The notes beneath the pieces are model-generated. The model was not told the DNA's origin, searched no databases, and saw only the letters and a program-made list of their open reading frames with translations. From contig JAUQWZ010000028.1 of the NCBI GenBank assembly GCA_030834905.1, positions 1-64,000 of the forward strand: a stretch of DNA of 64,000 nucleotides, in the 5' to 3' direction. The translations under genes and the position numbers were made by a program. The stretch comes from Aggregatilineales bacterium (GTDB lineage Bacteria > Chloroflexota > Anaerolineae > Aggregatilineales > Phototrophicaceae). Below are positions 60,944 to 64,000 of the stretch, in pieces. Every line of letters begins with the position of its first letter. Positions within the stretch are counted from its first letter, which is position 1.

Positions 60944-62518
60944 TTAACCGGGCGTACCGTTCGCCGGTTTTGGCTCGCCGCGCACTGCTCGCAGCGCCGT
61001 GAAAAAGGTGCTGCCGCGTTCCGGCATACTCTTGACCCAGATCACGCCGTCGTGGAGATCGACCAGCCGCTTGGCGATAGCCAACCCCAAGCCGCTGCCT
61101 GCCAGCTCGGCTGCCCGCTGGTCAGCAGTTTCGAAAAACTCGTCAAATATCCGCGCCTGTTCTTCCGGCGCGATGCCAATTCCAGCGTCCGTCACCGAGA
61201 TGATCACCCATTCGCCGTCCGACAGCCAGCCCAGCACCGGCAGCGAAAAACCGTCCGACATGCCGTTCGCCACCGTCACGTTTGCCGCCGTTACAGCCAC
61301 TTCCGGCGGTGACGACGGCTGCGCTGGGGTGAATTTCAGCGCGTTATCGACCAGCAGCACCAGTATCTGCCGCAGACGCTGTTCATCGCCATAGACGGCG
61401 GGCAGATCGGCGGGGAGCGTGCAAGTCAGGCGCGTATTCTTTTCCAACCGGCGCGATTCTACCGCCTCAAACACGCTGGTGACCAGTGGATCAAGCGGCA
61501 CCGCCGAGTGGTTCAAATCCAGCTTACCCGTCTGAATCGCGTTCAGATCGAGCATGTGGCTGATGACATCCAGCAGCCGGGTGGCGTTGCGATGCAGCAT
61601 CCCCAGCCGATCCGCCTGCTTGTCGTTCAATTCACCGTAGATACCGCTTTGCAGAAGCTGGCTGTAGCCGACGATGGAATTCAGCGGCGTGCGCAGCCGG
61701 TGACCGAGGTTATCGAGCAGGCTGGCGCGGTACTGACTCGACGCTTCCAACTGCCGGGTAAGCGCCTCGTTTTTCAGGCGCTCGGCAGAAAGATCAGCCA
61801 CCGTCTGGCTCAAATCGCGGTTGGCAACGCGGAGTTCATCGGTCAGCGCCATCATGGGATTGAACAACTGGAGCCGCAGCACCACCCAGCCCATCCGCGC
61901 CGCAGCCACCGTCGCCAGCAGGATTCCGATTGGCAGACGCAGCAGCCGTTCAAAGAAAAGGCTGGCGTAAACGAGGATCATCAGCAAGCCCGCCAGCCGC
62001 ATCTGGCGCACCGGCTCCTGCGGCGAACTCATGATGACGCCAAAAGCGACCAGCGCGTAAATGATCTGCGTTCCCAGCGCCAGCAAGCCCAGCGGCTGAA
62101 GCTCAAAATTGGTCATTTCAGGGGTGAAATCGGCGCTGAAGGCGCTGCCACTCCAGATGATGACCAGCGCCGCGATCAGCAGCAGCGGCGATACCACCAC
62201 CAGCCGTTTGATCAGTTTGCCTTGTGGGTCTGCGAAACGGACGATGAACAGAAAATAGGTCAGCGACGACAGCCCGATAGCGCTGGACAGCAGATAGGCG
62301 CGCAGACGCTCGTTGAGTCCGAAGCGCAGCCCTTCAAGCGGTCCCGCCAGCGCGATCAGGCTCCAAAGCAGCAGCGAAGCACAAAAGATTGAAAACAGGA
62401 AGTTAGTTCTGTCGCGGCGAGGCTGAACCAATACCGCGAACAGCAGCCCACTCATGATGGACAGCATGATCAGGCTGGAAATGGCTACCGTAGCGTTTTC
62501 GAGCGAGAGCGTCCCCAC
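60944..62518 (-). CDS. Membrane sensor histidine kinase
   Basis: A 524-aa kinase. The N-terminal ~225 residues hold about seven hydrophobic helices (SLIMLSIMSGLLFAVLVQ first), then a coiled-coil linker (ANRDLSQTVADLSAERLKNE). The phospho-acceptor region is LDNLGHRLRTPLNSIVGYSQ, GHRLRTP instead of the usual SHELRTP, so the Glu that helps phosphotransfer is replaced by Arg-Leu. The ATPase boxes are LVLLVDNALKFTP (N), DAGIGIAPEE (G1), FDEFFETAD (F) and GSGLGLAIAKRL (G2). The sensed signal is unknown. Confidence 0.9.
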   Translation of the reverse strand: MGTLSLENATVAISSLIMLSIMSGLLFAVLVQPRRDRTNFLFSIFCASLLLWSLIALAGPLEGLRFGLNERLRAYLLSSAIGLSSLTYFLFIVRFADPQGKLIKRLVVVSPLLLIAALVIIWSGSAFSADFTPEMTNFELQPLGLLALGTQIIYALVAFGVIMSSPQEPVRQMRLAGLLMILVYASLFFERLLRLPIGILLATVAAARMGWVVLRLQLFNPMMALTDELRVANRDLSQTVADLSAERLKNEALTRQLEASSQYRASLLDNLGHRLRTPLNSIVGYSQLLQSGIYGELNDKQADRLGMLHRNATRLLDVISHMLDLNAIQTGKLDLNHSAVPLDPLVTSVFEAVESRRLEKNTRLTCTLPADLPAVYGDEQRLRQILVLLVDNALKFTPAQPSSPPEVAVTAANVTVANGMSDGFSLPVLGWLSDGEWVIISVTDAGIGIAPEEQARIFDEFFETADQRAAELAGSGLGLAIAKRLVDLHDGVIWVKSMPERGSTFFTALRAVRGEPKPANGTPG

Positions 62519-62645
62519 GCCGCGTCCCCCGATGCTGTGCGAATTTGGTTCGGCGCGTACTCGACCAGTTATTTCTGATTAGCGCGCAGGGGCGCGCCGT
62601 GACGCACCCCTACCACAAGCCCAATTACGTGTGCTGAGCCTGCCC

Positions 62646-62930
62646 TTACGGCTTGAGACGCTGCGCCGCGGGCATCTCATTCTCCAGCGGCGTGCGCGTC
62701 GTCGAACGCCGCGCGACTTCGGTTGGTAATCGCAACTGCCCTACCAGCGCCTCGATCTGGCTGATCGTCGTCTCTTCAAACTCGTGGTGCTGGCATATGT
62801 CACACGTCCAGGAGGGCATGTTCGGTACACTGATCAACATCCCGTGATGAACGCCGCTGTAAGTTGTCACCGTCGGCTGTAAGAAACCGATTTGACACTG
62901 CGGGCAGATAAGGGCTGCTGAATTCGCCAT
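62646..62930 (-). CDS. YgiT-type zinc-finger protein
   Basis: A 94-aa protein with two CxxC pairs (ICPQCQIG and WTCDICQHHEFEE), the YgiT/MqsA-like zinc finger, and a helical C-terminal part. ATG 62930 is preceded by GAGGAGG. It lies 28 bp downstream of signal peptidase I. No toxin partner is adjacent, so toxin-antitoxin function is not implied. Confidence 0.82.
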   Translation of the reverse strand: MANSAALICPQCQIGFLQPTVTTYSGVHHGMLISVPNMPSWTCDICQHHEFEETTISQIEALVGQLRLPTEVARRSTTRTPLENEMPAAQRLKP

Positions 62931-62958
62931 TTTTCCCTCCTCTTCAGGATACAACTTG

Positions 62959-63540
62959 TCAGGACTCCGGAAAACGATAATGTGACACAATCCCCCAGTC
63001 CTGTGGTGGCCAATACCGCACAATCGCCTCGCCGACAATCCGGTGCCGGTCTACCGCGCCAAATACCCGCGAGTCACGACTGTTATTGCGGTTATCGCCC
63101 ATCAGGAAATACTGCCCACTGCCCAATACAACATCACATTGGCTGGAACAACGCACCGGTGAGCCAATGTCGTGCAGGTACGGTTCGCCTAGCGGCTCGC
63201 CGTTTATATACACGCTTCCCTCGCGCACTTCCACATGGTCGCCGGGCAGCCCGATCAGCCGCTTTATCAGCAGCGGATCGTCCACCTGATCATCATCGCC
63301 CGGCGGGTCAAACACCACGATGTCGCCCCGTTCCGGCAGACCGAGCAGGTAGTGAGCGCGGCTTACGATCAGAAACTGCCCCGCCCAGAAATTGGGCTGC
63401 ATACTGGGTCCCTCAATGTAGAAACGCACTGTCGCCAGGTTCACCAGCGTATAGACAAGCGCGATCAGGATTAAGGTTTCCAGGATTTCACGCAGCAAAC
63501 TGGGGCGGCTTAATCGGGGGCGAGGGCTGATAACTGCCAT
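62959..63540 (-). CDS. lepB: Signal peptidase I
   Basis: A 193-aa type I signal peptidase. One N-terminal membrane helix (TLILIALVYTLVNLATVRFY) is followed by the catalytic Ser46 in IEGPSMQPN and Lys93 in LLIKRLIGLPGD. The box E region GDNRNNSRDSRVFGAV is intact. It cleaves signal peptides at the outer face of the membrane. It is one of the shorter bacterial forms. Confidence 0.95.
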   Translation of the reverse strand: MAVISPRPRLSRPSLLREILETLILIALVYTLVNLATVRFYIEGPSMQPNFWAGQFLIVSRAHYLLGLPERGDIVVFDPPGDDDQVDDPLLIKRLIGLPGDHVEVREGSVYINGEPLGEPYLHDIGSPVRCSSQCDVVLGSGQYFLMGDNRNNSRDSRVFGAVDRHRIVGEAIVRYWPPQDWGIVSHYRFPES

Positions 63541-63894
63541 TCACTCTATCCTTCGCTGGCTGTTTACTCCGCAGCCAGCCTGATGGTGACCAAATCGATA
63601 CCTAAATCCTGCCACACTCGCAGCGCCATATTCAGTGCTGCCGTCTCAAGAAATTCAGTTGAAGCGGCTTGGGAAGAAGTGTGGGCGTGGTTGCAGTCTC
63701 AATTTCTGCAAGGATTACGCTCATTTCACGCACAGGTATATCATTCAATTATATACCGGCTGCCCGCTGGTCACAATGTAACATTTACGTTCTTCGCCAA
63801 ACTCTAATTCAACGCCTAAATTAAACATGTACGTATAATTGGCATTGCTGCCTTATACTTAGTAAAGATAGACGGGACAATCAAGAGGCGTTCA
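63541..63894. other. Intergenic region without supported gene
   Basis: About 350 bp between lepB and the next response regulator, both reading outward. It is AT-richer than its surroundings, with TATAAT-like boxes near 63834 and 63854, likely promoters. I see no conserved frame, tRNA or repeat. Confidence 0.5.
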
Positions 63895-64000
63895 TTGGCT
63901 GGTGAACTCGTTCTTGTCGTCGATGACGGCAAGGAAAACTGTGACTTTATCGTTCAGTACATCCTGGAACCGAACGGCTATCAGGCGCTGGTCGCCAGAG
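63895..64000 (+). CDS. Response regulator receiver domain, cut by the window edge
   Basis: The first 35 codons of a receiver-domain protein from TTG 63895, with AGAGG about 7 bp upstream. It reads ELVLVVDDGKENCDFIVQYI, then LEPNGYQALVAR. The VVDD acidic pair is the phosphorylation pocket. The rest lies to the right. Confidence 0.75.
   Translation, partial: MAGELVLVVDDGKENCDFIVQYILEPNGYQALVAR

Noticed and set aside
63583..63807. A 74-codon plus frame upstream of the last response regulator
   Set aside because: Composition is not coding-like, no ribosome site or homology is visible, and the region is better read as promoter-containing intergenic DNA.
1..64000. CRISPR arrays and rRNA genes
   Set aside because: No array of regularly spaced direct repeats with unique spacers and no rRNA-like sequence was seen; the only RNA gene supported besides the intron RNAs is tRNA-Glu.

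Overview
The window looks like one chromosomal stretch of a Chloroflexota bacterium, probably Anaerolineae-like. This is an inference from gene style: paired CUT1-type sugar ABC transporters, DUF2264 and heparinase genes, a tandem-repeat VWA protein, a YgiT zinc-finger gene, moderately high GC and a tRNA without an encoded CCA. No marker gene settles the taxonomy.

Region 1 (1-14338, all minus strand) is a plasmid/ICE-like accessory block. It carries a VapBC-type toxin-antitoxin pair, a small nuclease, a 1270-aa methyltransferase-helicase fusion, a primase-like protein, and part of a PRTRC-like cassette with a prokaryotic ubiquitin-like protein and the 5' exon of an E2-like gene. Two unrelated group II introns sit in it. 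Intron 1 interrupts the E2-like gene after codon 47 and runs off the left edge. Intron 2 lies exactly at the border with region 2.

Region 2 (14368-39355) is a glycan catabolic locus of three transcription blocks. A plus operon carries an IolB/KduI isomerase, KduD, a sugar ABC transporter, a DUF2264 protein and a heparinase II/III-type lyase. A minus operon carries an IclR regulator, a BNR sialidase-like protein, a DHDPS-family aldolase, a second ABC transporter, a second aldolase, an SDR and an M19 dipeptidase. A plus operon divergent from IclR carries a formylglycine-generating enzyme, a Cys-type sulfatase, a BASS transporter and two tandem SulP transporters. The enzymes lack visible signal peptides, so I infer import of sulfated, unsaturated uronate oligosaccharides followed by cytoplasmic cleavage, desulfation and sulfate transport.

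Region 3 (about 39657-56675) is a roughly 17-kb island inserted in the 3' end of tRNA-Glu(UUC). A 16-bp direct repeat of the tRNA 3' end marks both ends, and a frameshifted large serine recombinase lies next to the tRNA. Cargo includes a truncated N-6 methylase, an XRE regulator with operator, a truncated ATPase, a seven-gene operon with two RlaP-like nucleotidyltransferases, HNH and GIY-YIG/DUF123 genes, a RecB/RNase H-like nuclease, a MazG-like protein, an HNH pseudogene, an arsenic operon (arsR, thioredoxin-like, arsP, acr3, zinc protein) and a sigma-factor-like gene.

Region 4 (56841-64000) is host-like: two response regulators (one fused to a nucleotide cyclase), a VWA protein with eight repeats, a membrane histidine kinase, a YgiT-type zinc protein, signal peptidase I, and the start of another response regulator cut by the right edge.
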